From: Thermoproteota archaeon
GTDB lineage: Archaea; Korarchaeota; Korarchaeia; B14-G2
DNA: 5,159 nucleotides
Reading direction: 5' to 3'
Assembly: GCA_003661385.1 (NCBI GenBank)
Contig: QMWA01000133.1
Span: forward strand, 1-5,159
The notes below the pieces were generated by a model. The model did no database searches. It saw only the letters and a program-made list of their open reading frames with translations, and was not told where the DNA came from. Shown here piece by piece: positions 1 to 4,992 of this stretch. How positions within the stretch are numbered: the first letter of the stretch is position 1; every line of letters starts with the position of its first letter. Position numbers and translations under genes: made by a program.

Positions 1-15
1 GGCCAATCCTCTCAT
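1..15 (-). CDS. Start of a leaderless minus-strand gene, cut by the window edge
   Basis: Reading leftward from position 15 gives ATG AGA GGA TTG GCC (MRGLA), after which the window ends. The call rests on promoter geometry: a TTTTAAAG box on the minus strand at 36-43 is centred about 24 bp before the ATG, so transcription would begin at or next to the start codon. The 219-1427 gene shows nearly the same spacing. The top strand here is rich in C and A, meaning the minus strand is rich in G and T, as at the 5' ends of the other genes in the window. Nothing can be said about the product. A chance ATG remains possible. Confidence 0.4.
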
Positions 16-35
16 AGCCTCCCCAGGCTACCTCA

Positions 36-43
36 CTTTAAAA
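36..43 (-). promoter_or_regulatory. TATA box for the left-edge gene
   Basis: The minus-strand word TTTTAAAG fits an archaeal TATA element. Its centre is about 24 bp upstream of the ATG at 15, predicting a leaderless transcript. The upstream BRE purines are only weakly matched. Confidence 0.45.
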
Positions 44-82
44 GACTTGCATGCAGAATGCTATCCTTCTCGGCCTTCACCT

Positions 83-108
83 TACCAGCTAGCTCTAGCA
101 TAGCTTAG
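83..108. other. AGCT-rich spacer between divergent promoters
   Basis: This stretch between the two outward-facing TATA boxes is built from overlapping AGCT/CTAG-type words (CAGCTAGCTCTAGCATAGC). To its left the top strand is rich in C and A; to its right it is rich in G and T. The skew therefore flips here, at the boundary between a minus-directed and a plus-directed transcription unit. No operator or binding site can be named. The rest of 1-218 holds only the two promoters. Confidence 0.35.
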
Positions 109-191
109 TTAGGTGTGGGGAGCAGAGTTCATTGATGTTGGGGGTAAGCTCATAAACTAGTTGCATGTTGGTACTGTGACTCCCAGCTATT

Positions 192-199
192 TTTATATA
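192..199 (+). promoter_or_regulatory. TATA box for the AAA_14/DUF4143 ATPase gene
   Basis: TTTATATA lies inside a T-rich stretch at 190-199. Its centre is about 24 bp before the ATG at 219 and 27 bp before the ATG at 222, which places the transcription start on or beside the start codon. A GGAG at 211-214 would probably not be in the transcript, so leaderless initiation is the simpler reading. Confidence 0.65.
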
Positions 200-218
200 C
201 TTTGATACTTGGAGTACT

Positions 219-1427
219 ATGATGTGGGCTAGTGATGTTCTTAGTTTGCTGAATCCCTGGTGGGAGGGGGGGCGTAGCCCTACTGTTGAGGAGTGGGAGG
301 ATAAGGAGGTTAGGTGGAGGCCTAGCTGGCTTAGGCAGTTGAGTTTGGAGCCCTTCTCTCTTAACATAGTGGTGGGGCCTAGGCTTGTTGGCAAGACTAC
401 AGGGCTCCACCTTCTGGTGGAGGAGCAGCTTTCTGCTAGGGATCCTCTCTCCATTCTATACTTGAACTTGGATCTTGCTTTCAGCTTGGAGGCGTTTAAG
501 TCGCTTATAGACGCCTACCTTAGGATGAGGGAGGCTAGAGGGATAGGGAGCAGCCTGATTATACTCGATGAGGTAACTAGCATCCAGGGGTGGTGGAGGC
601 TTGTGAAGGGGTATGTGGATGCTGGTGTATTCAGAAGGGATGTGCTGATTCTTACAGGCTCATCTTCTCTGAGGCTGAAGGGTGAGGTTGAGCTTTTCCC
701 TGGGAGGATGGGTAGGGGAAGGGAGGTAACTGTCTACCCTCTCTCATTCAGAGAGTACCTGGCTGTGAGGGGGATTGAGGTTGAGGCTTCTGGAAGCCTT
801 GAGGATGCTGATGTTCTTCTCCCGCAGGCTGGGAGGATAAGGGGGCTGTTTGAGGAGTATATGGAGACTGGAGGCTTCCCTCTCTCAGTGAACAGGGACC
901 CTAGGGCAGTGGAGTACTTCATAAGGTCGCTAGAGGGGGAGGTGCTTAGAGTTGGCAGAAGCCTCGACTTAGCTAGAGGGGTGCTCTCCAGCATCCTAAG
1001 GGCAGCTCCCTCCCCAGTCTCCTTCAACTCCATAGCCTCAAGCCTATCCATATCCCACAGGACTGTCAGAGAATACGTTGAGCTGTTGTCAGGCTTAATG
1101 GTCTTAGGCCAAGCCCTCCACTTGGACAAGACCCCTAAGTTCAGGAGGGAGAGGAAGTTCTTTCTAAGAGACCCATTCCTAGCCAGAGCCATATCGATGT
1201 GGACGGCAACAGAGATCTTAGAGCCGGCCCTCTACGAGTGGGTTGTCCAAGAACACCTCCTCAGGAAGTTTGGAGCCGTCTACTACCAGAGAGACTCCTA
1301 TGAGATAGATGTACTAGCAGACGACCTTAGAATTGAGGTGAAAGCCGGCAAACCTCGCAGAAGATATCCTAAGAGGGTTAAGGTACTAGATAAAGAGAAC
1401 CTCCCTCTATTCCTAGCTCTCATCTAG
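219..1427 (+). CDS. AAA_14/DUF4143-type P-loop ATPase with PD-(D/E)XK-like C-terminal domain
   Basis: A 402-residue cytoplasmic P-loop ATPase of the kind annotated as ATP-binding protein, AAA_14 followed by DUF4143. Walker A is GPRLVGKTT at about 53-61 and Walker B is SLIILDEVT at about 112-120. A sensor-like LILTGSSS lies near 143-150, and a GRMGRGREV...PLSFREYL segment typical of the family at about 162-181. A helix-turn-helix-like region lies near 268-298 (SIASSLSISHRTVREYVELL). The C-terminus carries EID (362-364) and EVK (373-375), the core of a PD-(D/E)XK nuclease fold. Length is normal for the family. No signal peptide or membrane segment is seen. The start is set by the TATA spacing; the second ATG at 222 is equally possible. 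The biological role of this family is poorly defined; it is patchily distributed and often strain-variable. Substrate and partners cannot be inferred here. Codon choice shifts from G/T-ending to A/C-ending along the gene. Confidence 0.93.
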   Translation: MMWASDVLSLLNPWWEGGRSPTVEEWEDKEVRWRPSWLRQLSLEPFSLNIVVGPRLVGKTTGLHLLVEEQLSARDPLSILYLNLDLAFSLEAFKSLIDAYLRMREARGIGSSLIILDEVTSIQGWWRLVKGYVDAGVFRRDVLILTGSSSLRLKGEVELFPGRMGRGREVTVYPLSFREYLAVRGIEVEASGSLEDADVLLPQAGRIRGLFEEYMETGGFPLSVNRDPRAVEYFIRSLEGEVLRVGRSLDLARGVLSSILRAAPSPVSFNSIASSLSISHRTVREYVELLSGLMVLGQALHLDKTPKFRRERKFFLRDPFLARAISMWTATEILEPALYEWVVQEHLLRKFGAVYYQRDSYEIDVLADDLRIEVKAGKPRRRYPKRVKVLDKENLPLFLALI

Positions 1428-1457
1428 CCTGCTGGTGGAGGCCTGTCTGAAGAGCTC

Positions 1458-1467
1458 TGCAGCTGCA
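1458..1467. repeat. 10-bp perfect palindrome TGCAGCTGCA
   Basis: Perfect dyad in the convergent spacer, overlapping the tail of a GAGCTC word. It is one of a cluster of AGCT-centred palindromes. Function unknown. Confidence 0.5.
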
Positions 1468-1541
1468 CGCACATGGTACTGTAGTGGAGGCTCTTAGGCT
1501 GGAGGGGCTGAGTGGAAGGCTGTAAGCCCATGTACCCTTTG

Positions 1542-1554
1542 AGCTGCAGCTAGC
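1542..1554. repeat. Direct repeat copy 1 (AGCTGCAGCTAGC) with overlapping palindromes
   Basis: First copy of a 13-bp word repeated exactly 51 bp downstream. It contains the palindrome AGCTGCAGCT (1542-1551) and overlaps GCAGCTAGCTGC (1546-1557). These could be protein-binding sites or transcript 3'-end structure; the sequence alone does not decide. Confidence 0.55.
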
Positions 1555-1590
1555 TGCTCACTTGCCTAGCATAGTAGACTGGCTATTGCT

Positions 1591-1605
1591 CTAGCTGCAG
1601 CTAGC
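1591..1605. repeat. Direct repeat copy 2 containing the 14-bp palindrome CTAGCTGCAGCTAG
   Basis: Second copy of AGCTGCAGCTAGC (1593-1605). Positions 1591-1604 form a perfect 14-bp palindrome. The following GCAGGTGA is nearly an inverted copy of the TCACTTGC that follows copy 1, so the two sites also face each other imperfectly. Confidence 0.55.
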
Positions 1606-1642
1606 AGGTGAAGAATGAGGTAAGGTGCTCGCTACCTGGATG

Positions 1643-2767
1643 CTAGCTGTACTCCACTTCCCTCCACTCTCCTCTCTCTAGCTTCAGAATTTTTAGGCCT
1701 GCTTCAGCTACCCTCTTGAGGAAGTCTTCAGCTGGGATTGCTGCTTCAGGTGGATGTACTCCAGGCTCATCTAGCTCACGTGAAGCGAGCATCATGGCTC
1801 CTAGTGCAGCTGGTATGGAGGTGAGCCTCCACATCCTATCGACCATCCCATAGGTCAAGGTCACCTCCTCTCCTTTGAGCTCTCCTGAGACATCTACTCT
1901 CAGGCCGCTTGCCTGGACTCCTCCAGCTCTGAACAGGTCTTCTATGCTGTGTATTATCTTGGAGAGCTTCCTCTTCCTCCCAGGTGTCTTCGTGAGCCCA
2001 AGCTTGACAAAAAGGGCTACAAGGGAGTTCTGCCACTCTGGTACTAGGGCTCCCTTCAGTGTGACCCTCTCCACCTTGAGGTGCTTTGGTATTGTGACTG
2101 GCTCAGGGTGCCCTGTATAGAATACTTTAACTTCTCCGAATGGCTTTGGGAAGAGCTTAGGTTCCTTTCCGCTTCCAGCCTCAACCTCCTTGAGTTCGCC
2201 GTCGAGGTACATTGGGACCTTGCCTGTGCATGCGTGGAATACGTGCATAACTACGGCAAGCCCCTTGGAGTCTGCTGCTGAGCCAACCCAGCTTATGTCG
2301 ATGCTCCTACAGCTGTCAAGCTCCCTATGCCCTTTGGCAGCGAGGAGGTTGCTCAGCCCTGGGGTCCAGCCTAAGCCTGTGATGCAGGTGACACCAGCCT
2401 TGGCGGCCTCGCTGCTGAGCTCAAGTGAGGCCATGGCTCCATCATAGTCATCGCATATGTCAACCAAGGGGACTCCAGATTTGATAGCAGCTTCAACAAC
2501 AGGCCTAGCAAGCTCGTAGAATGGCCCTATGGCGCCTACAGCAGAGTCGACCCTCTCCTTCCTCAAGGCTTCAGCTAGCTCACTAGGCTTGCTGGCATCA
2601 GCCTTAACACACCTCACCTTCCCCCTGAGCTCACCAAGCTCGCCTAAGGGGGCTCTCTCAGGCCTCAAGTCGAAGACCACGACCTCCTCAACCCTCTCCT
2701 GCCCAGCTAGAAACCTCACAGCACCAAAACCCATGTCACCAGCTCCACCAAGAACCCCCACCCTCAT
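1643..2767 (-). CDS. Saccharopine-dehydrogenase-like NAD(P)-dependent oxidoreductase
   Basis: From the ATG at 2767 this is a 374-residue protein of the saccharopine dehydrogenase family. The N-terminal Rossmann motif is GGAGDMG at residues 7-13, with a hydrophobic strand ending in Asp near residue 33 (VVVFDL), which favours NAD(H) over NADP(H). LVDICDDYD and GLGWTPGLSNLLA match the family's conserved central segments, the latter equivalent to the usual GxDPGxxNLLA. No signal peptide or membrane segment is seen, so it should be cytosolic. Family members oxidise or form secondary amines in lysine or polyamine metabolism, but no neighbouring gene indicates a pathway, so the substrate is unknown. 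The frame stays open 38 codons upstream to 2881; I reject that extension because it contains the TATA box and is not protein-like. A leaderless GTG start at 2776 (adding VPD) is a real alternative; a GGTG six bases before the ATG supports 2767. Confidence 0.92.
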   Translation of the reverse strand: MRVGVLGGAGDMGFGAVRFLAGQERVEEVVVFDLRPERAPLGELGELRGKVRCVKADASKPSELAEALRKERVDSAVGAIGPFYELARPVVEAAIKSGVPLVDICDDYDGAMASLELSSEAAKAGVTCITGLGWTPGLSNLLAAKGHRELDSCRSIDISWVGSAADSKGLAVVMHVFHACTGKVPMYLDGELKEVEAGSGKEPKLFPKPFGEVKVFYTGHPEPVTIPKHLKVERVTLKGALVPEWQNSLVALFVKLGLTKTPGRKRKLSKIIHSIEDLFRAGGVQASGLRVDVSGELKGEEVTLTYGMVDRMWRLTSIPAALGAMMLASRELDEPGVHPPEAAIPAEDFLKRVAEAGLKILKLERGEWREVEYS

Positions 2768-2796
2768 GTCAGGCACCACATGTAACACCCACTGCA

Positions 2797-2804
2797 CTTT
2801 AAAG
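2797..2804 (-). promoter_or_regulatory. TATA box for the saccharopine-dehydrogenase-like gene
   Basis: CTTTAAAG on the minus strand. Its centre is 33 bp before the ATG at 2767 and about 24.5 bp before the in-frame GTG at 2776. Transcription should start near 2776, giving either an 8-9 nt leader containing GGTG or a leaderless GTG start. Confidence 0.5.
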
Positions 2805-2952
2805 AAGATGCCTACAGCGTGCCTGGCGCGCAGTAGGGCACTACACTCCCAGAGCGAGCCTACAGTAGCAGATGAAGCCATCCAATAAAGCCAGCTACAG
2901 CCCCGCTGAAGAGCCTATCTACCTCAATGGGCATGGAAGCTTGTGACATGAT

Positions 2953-3171
2953 GTGAGCCTAATTGAAGCCCTGCTTAAGGAGCTCGACGAGAAACCAGAG
3001 TTGGCGTCAAAGCTCTGGAGAGCGCTGCTAGAGGCCAAAATGAAGGCGGAGGCCGCTGAAGAGAGCGGAAGCAGGCAGCGAGGCAGAGAGGAGGAGCCTG
3101 AGAGCGACAGCAGCACAGCCACACGCTCACCACACAGTGGGATGCCAGCTACAGCCTCCACCCAAGCCTAG
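2953..3171 (+). CDS. Possible small charged helical protein, unknown function
   Basis: A 72-residue frame starting with GTG; no in-frame ATG is available because the nearby ATGs run straight into TGA. The first 38 residues look like a real protein: SLIEALLKELDEKPELASKL continues as an amphipathic, Glu/Lys/Leu-rich helix to about AEAAEE, without cysteine. The second half becomes low-complexity (Ser, Arg, Glu, Pro, Thr) and resembles out-of-frame reading, so the gene may be a broken remnant. GTGA at 2943-2946 is a weak Shine-Dalgarno candidate with 6-base spacing. No TATA box is found at the expected distance, and the 5' part lacks the G/T-rich codons seen at other gene starts. The opposite-strand frame at 2919-3161 is serine/leucine-rich, as expected for an antisense shadow of a charged helix. 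Confidence 0.4.
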   Translation: MSLIEALLKELDEKPELASKLWRALLEAKMKAEAAEESGSRQRGREEEPESDSSTATRSPHSGMPATASTQA

Positions 3172-3303
3172 ACAGCCTTGAGCAGCTCCCGACAGCCGGC
3201 AGCCAAATGCAATCTGCATGCAAGTGAGCTTGCTCCCTCAGTTGCACAGCCAATGGCAAGCTACTGGAGCTAGAGGCTCTGTGAAGTCTACAGCAGCAAA
3301 TGA
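3172..3303. other. Short spacer between convergent frames, no gene seen
   Basis: This 132-bp stretch lies between the small plus-strand frame and the stop codon of the minus-strand ATPase gene. It shows only small inverted words, such as GCAAG-TGAG-CTTGC near 3220-3233, too short to call a terminator. If the small frame is not a gene, the unoccupied stretch is 2805-3303, and it contains nothing else I recognise. Confidence 0.45.
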
Positions 3304-4250
3304 TTATGGTGATAGAAGCAAGCTGATGCAGCTCAGCACTATGGATGCTGCAGAGAGCACAACTGCAATTGCCAGCCACTTGCTCAGGGATGCAAGCTTC
3401 CTGCTTGTCTTCAAGCTGAGCTCGCTCAGCTTAGCAGCCTCCATCGAGCTATCTGCCTCCGAGATCACCCTCACTGCTTCAGGAGGGTATCGAGCTGAGA
3501 GCTTCAAGTACCTCCCTTCACCTCCACCTCCAGCTGCAGCAGCAACTTTCCTACACACGTCATCGTACGTTACCAAGTTGAACCTCCCGCCATCGAGCGT
3601 AAAAGGCTTGACATAGCTCCTGACATCAACCCCACGCAGCTTCTCGATAACAAGCTCCCTGACAACCTGTGAACCCACCCTCCTCTTCAACAGGACAATG
3701 ATGCCATCAACCATGTAGTCTAGGGGAGACTCTCCAACACTCTCACTCACAAGCACCATGTGAGCTCCAGCCTCACATGCCATATTGATCAAAGAAGACT
3801 CCAAGCTGCTTCCAGCACCCACGCTAGCCTTAAGAGCCTCAATGCTGTCTACAACAATGTAGATAGGCCTATCTGCTGCAGCAATCCTGCTATGAAGCAC
3901 CTGAAGGAAGGCAGGTTGATCAAAGTACTTAAACTGCAGCTCGCCACTAACTCCACTAAAGGTGGACAGCTTAGTGGCATCAAGGACACTACTCCTCTCC
4001 ACAGCCTCCTTCAGCCAGGGAAACTGAGCAAAAAGCTTGTCAGGAGACACTCTAGCTGACAGGTAGACTCCACACCCTCCTCCACCAAACTCCCTCAGAA
4101 TCTCAAGAGCAAGAGTAGTCTTACCAGTGCCAGGAGCACCCTTAATCAGAAGAGAGAAGCTTCCAGGAAGGCTAAAGGCATCATAAAGCTCCTCTGGCAG
4201 GCGCCTACCCAGCTTCCAGCTCTCCGCCGGGGGGGGGGTGCCGAGGCCAT
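3304..4250 (-). pseudogene. KaiC/RAD55-like ATPase with C-terminal membrane anchor; frame broken at a poly-C tract
   Basis: A RecA-superfamily ATPase of the KaiC/GvpD/RAD55 group. Walker A is GAPGTGKTT (about 38-46 of the restored protein), read from 4139 down to 4113. Walker B is IYIVVDSIEAL. The order SLLIKGAPGTGKTT, hhhhDSIEAL, LDYMVDGIIVLLKR, ELVIEKLRG, PFTLDGGRF is typical of KaiC-like domains. A flexible AAAAGGGGEG linker and a helical segment lead to a final hydrophobic span (WLAIAVVLSAASIVLSCISL), so the protein is probably tail-anchored with the ATPase in the cytoplasm. The ATG at 4250 has AGGAGG five bases upstream and a TATA box, but the frame holding Walker A is offset by one base across ten C (4229-4238). 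As written, translation from 4250 ends after 34 codons at a TGA (4148-4146). Eight or eleven C would restore the frame, eleven giving 315 residues. The Walker A frame has no ATG/GTG/TTG start of its own; the GTG at 4050 lies past Walker A. Whether this is phase variation, slippage, decay or sequencing error is open. Confidence 0.85.
4229..4238. other. Ten-base homopolymer (G on top, C in the coding strand)
   Basis: The tract lies in codons 5-8 of the KaiC-like ATPase gene, encoding prolines, 12 bases after the ATG. It is the only long homopolymer in the window and coincides exactly with the frame break. Long C/G runs mutate easily by replication slippage and are also misread by some sequencing platforms. 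Confidence 0.9.
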
Positions 4251-4255
4251 AAGAA

Positions 4256-4261
4256 CCTCCT
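4256..4261 (-). promoter_or_regulatory. Shine-Dalgarno AGGAGG deciding the ATPase start
   Basis: On the minus strand, AGGAGG is followed by TTCTT and ATG. This is the best ribosome-binding site in the window and shows that the ATG at 4250 is, or was, the true start, although it is out of frame with the ATPase domain as sequenced. Confidence 0.75.
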
Positions 4262-4284
4262 AAGGCTCAGATACAGCCCCCAGG

Positions 4285-4291
4285 ATATAAA
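4285..4291 (-). promoter_or_regulatory. TATA box for the KaiC-like ATPase gene
   Basis: TTTATAT on the minus strand, centred at 4288. Transcription would start near 4263, leaving a 13-14 nt leader that just includes the AGGAGG at 4256-4261. The gene thus has its own promoter rather than depending on the FmdE-domain gene upstream. Confidence 0.6.
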
Positions 4292-4536
4292 CTTTACTAA
4301 CAATCTCTCATGTGTACAGAGCAGCTAAGCAGCTACCTAAAGCGAAGCTGAAGCTGAGACGACCCCACAGCAATGCCAGCAGCCTCCAGCCAGAAAGCTA
4401 AGATAGCATACAGCACCAAACCCACCTGGCATCAACAAGCATAGCAGCACAGCTACCTCAGCTAGTGAAGACCAGAGCTCCAAGTAGTATGCTCAGAGAA
4501 ATGAAGCAAAGGACGAGGCAGCATAAGCTTGCAGAG

Positions 4537-4992
4537 CTATGGCTCTAGGAGCTCCTCGAACATAGTGTGGAGCTCCTGTCTCATGCACCACCTGCTGGCC
4601 TCGGTCAGCCCGCTTTCAGATGATATTTCTTTTATTCTGCTCCAGACCCATGGCTTAAGCTTGAGGTGTAGGGTTCTCCCCCTGCAGGTGAAGACGTACT
4701 CTATTTCCTCTGGGCTTCTAACGGGCTCTAGCTTGATGTTCAGCTTCCCTAGGGTGCAGCCTGCTGCCACCTGGATGCCATCAGCTGCACACGTGAATGG
4801 AGTGCTCAGCGGAGCCCTCACAACACAAGACATCTCAAACACAGACCTCGGCTCCAGAACCTCTACAGCCCTCCAACCAGCCCTATACCCGAGCACAAGC
4901 CACGGCCCCTCATGCCCATGGAAGACAGCAGCCACCCTGATGGTAAGCTGCCTCCTATCATCCCACGAGTAGCATGAGGCTTCACCAGGCAC
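4537..4992 (-). CDS. FmdE-domain protein (formylmethanofuran dehydrogenase subunit E-like)
   Basis: A 151-residue soluble protein with a stand-alone FmdE domain. FHGHEGPWLVLGYRAG (24-39) is the family's N-terminal signature and CAADGIQVAAGCTLGK (68-83) its second. His25, His27, Cys68, Asp71 and Cys79 are candidate metal-binding or active-site residues by family analogy. The residue after HGHE is Gly29, where methanogen-type members have Cys (HGHxCPG). The family is named after a subunit of molybdenum formylmethanofuran dehydrogenase, but stand-alone members occur in many non-methanogens with unknown function. No other methanofuran gene is present, so a role in methanogenesis should not be assumed. 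No C-terminal zinc ribbon follows; the end is a charged helix (127-151). The GTG at 4992 is the only plausible start: a TAG lies two codons upstream. GGTG eight bases before it is a possible Shine-Dalgarno; no TATA box is seen at leaderless distance. Arginine codons are AGG in the first half and mostly AGA in the second. Confidence 0.88.
   Translation of the reverse strand: MPGEASCYSWDDRRQLTIRVAAVFHGHEGPWLVLGYRAGWRAVEVLEPRSVFEMSCVVRAPLSTPFTCAADGIQVAAGCTLGKLNIKLEPVRSPEEIEYVFTCRGRTLHLKLKPWVWSRIKEISSESGLTEASRWCMRQELHTMFEELLEP

Larger units (their letters stand above)
1428..1642. other. Spacer between converging genes, rich in AGCT palindromes
   Basis: This 215-bp non-coding stretch separates two convergent genes. 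It has no convincing T-rich terminator for either gene. It contains several AGCT-type palindromes and a 13-bp direct repeat, listed separately. The top strand changes from C/A-rich to G/T-rich at about 1430. Confidence 0.6.
4251..4536. other. Intergenic region upstream of the KaiC-like ATPase gene
   Basis: This 286-bp spacer carries the TATA box and Shine-Dalgarno of the ATPase gene. Beyond these, 4300-4536 has no frame longer than about 20 codons that resembles a protein. Short words such as CAGCTACCT recur (near 4329 and 4449). The minus strand here is rich in G and T, continuing the bias of the downstream gene's 5' part. A pyrimidine-rich minus-strand stretch near 4492-4510 (CCTTTGCTTCATTTCTCTG) could help end the FmdE-gene transcript, but this is weak. 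Confidence 0.5.

Noticed and set aside
734-1192. Minus-strand frame inside the AAA_14/DUF4143 gene
   Set aside because: Antisense to a gene with clear motifs; no domain or promoter of its own.
2768-2881. 38-codon N-terminal extension of the saccharopine-dehydrogenase-like protein
   Set aside because: It lies before the expected Rossmann strand, overlaps the TATA box and is not protein-like; the open frame there is chance.
2529-2888. Plus-strand frame opposite the saccharopine-dehydrogenase-like gene
   Set aside because: Ser/Thr/Pro-rich antisense shadow without motifs; the same holds for 1875-2120, 2081-2281 and 2190-2447.
2943-2960. Possible box C (ATGATG) of a C/D-box guide RNA
   Set aside because: Not a full RTGATGA match and no correctly spaced D, C' and D' boxes.
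2919-3161. Minus-strand frame over the small charged protein
   Set aside because: Serine/leucine-rich composition is what antisense reading of a Glu/Lys helix produces.
3218-3616. Plus-strand frame opposite the end of the KaiC-like ATPase gene
   Set aside because: Overlaps the well-supported minus-strand gene and has no recognisable features; likewise 3760-4059.
4048-4050. GTG at 4050 as the start of the KaiC-like ATPase
   Set aside because: It falls after Walker A, and the same frame continues upstream through GAPGTGKTT to the poly-C tract.
4529-4972. Plus-strand frame opposite the FmdE-domain gene
   Set aside because: The minus strand carries both FmdE signatures; this frame is a shadow.
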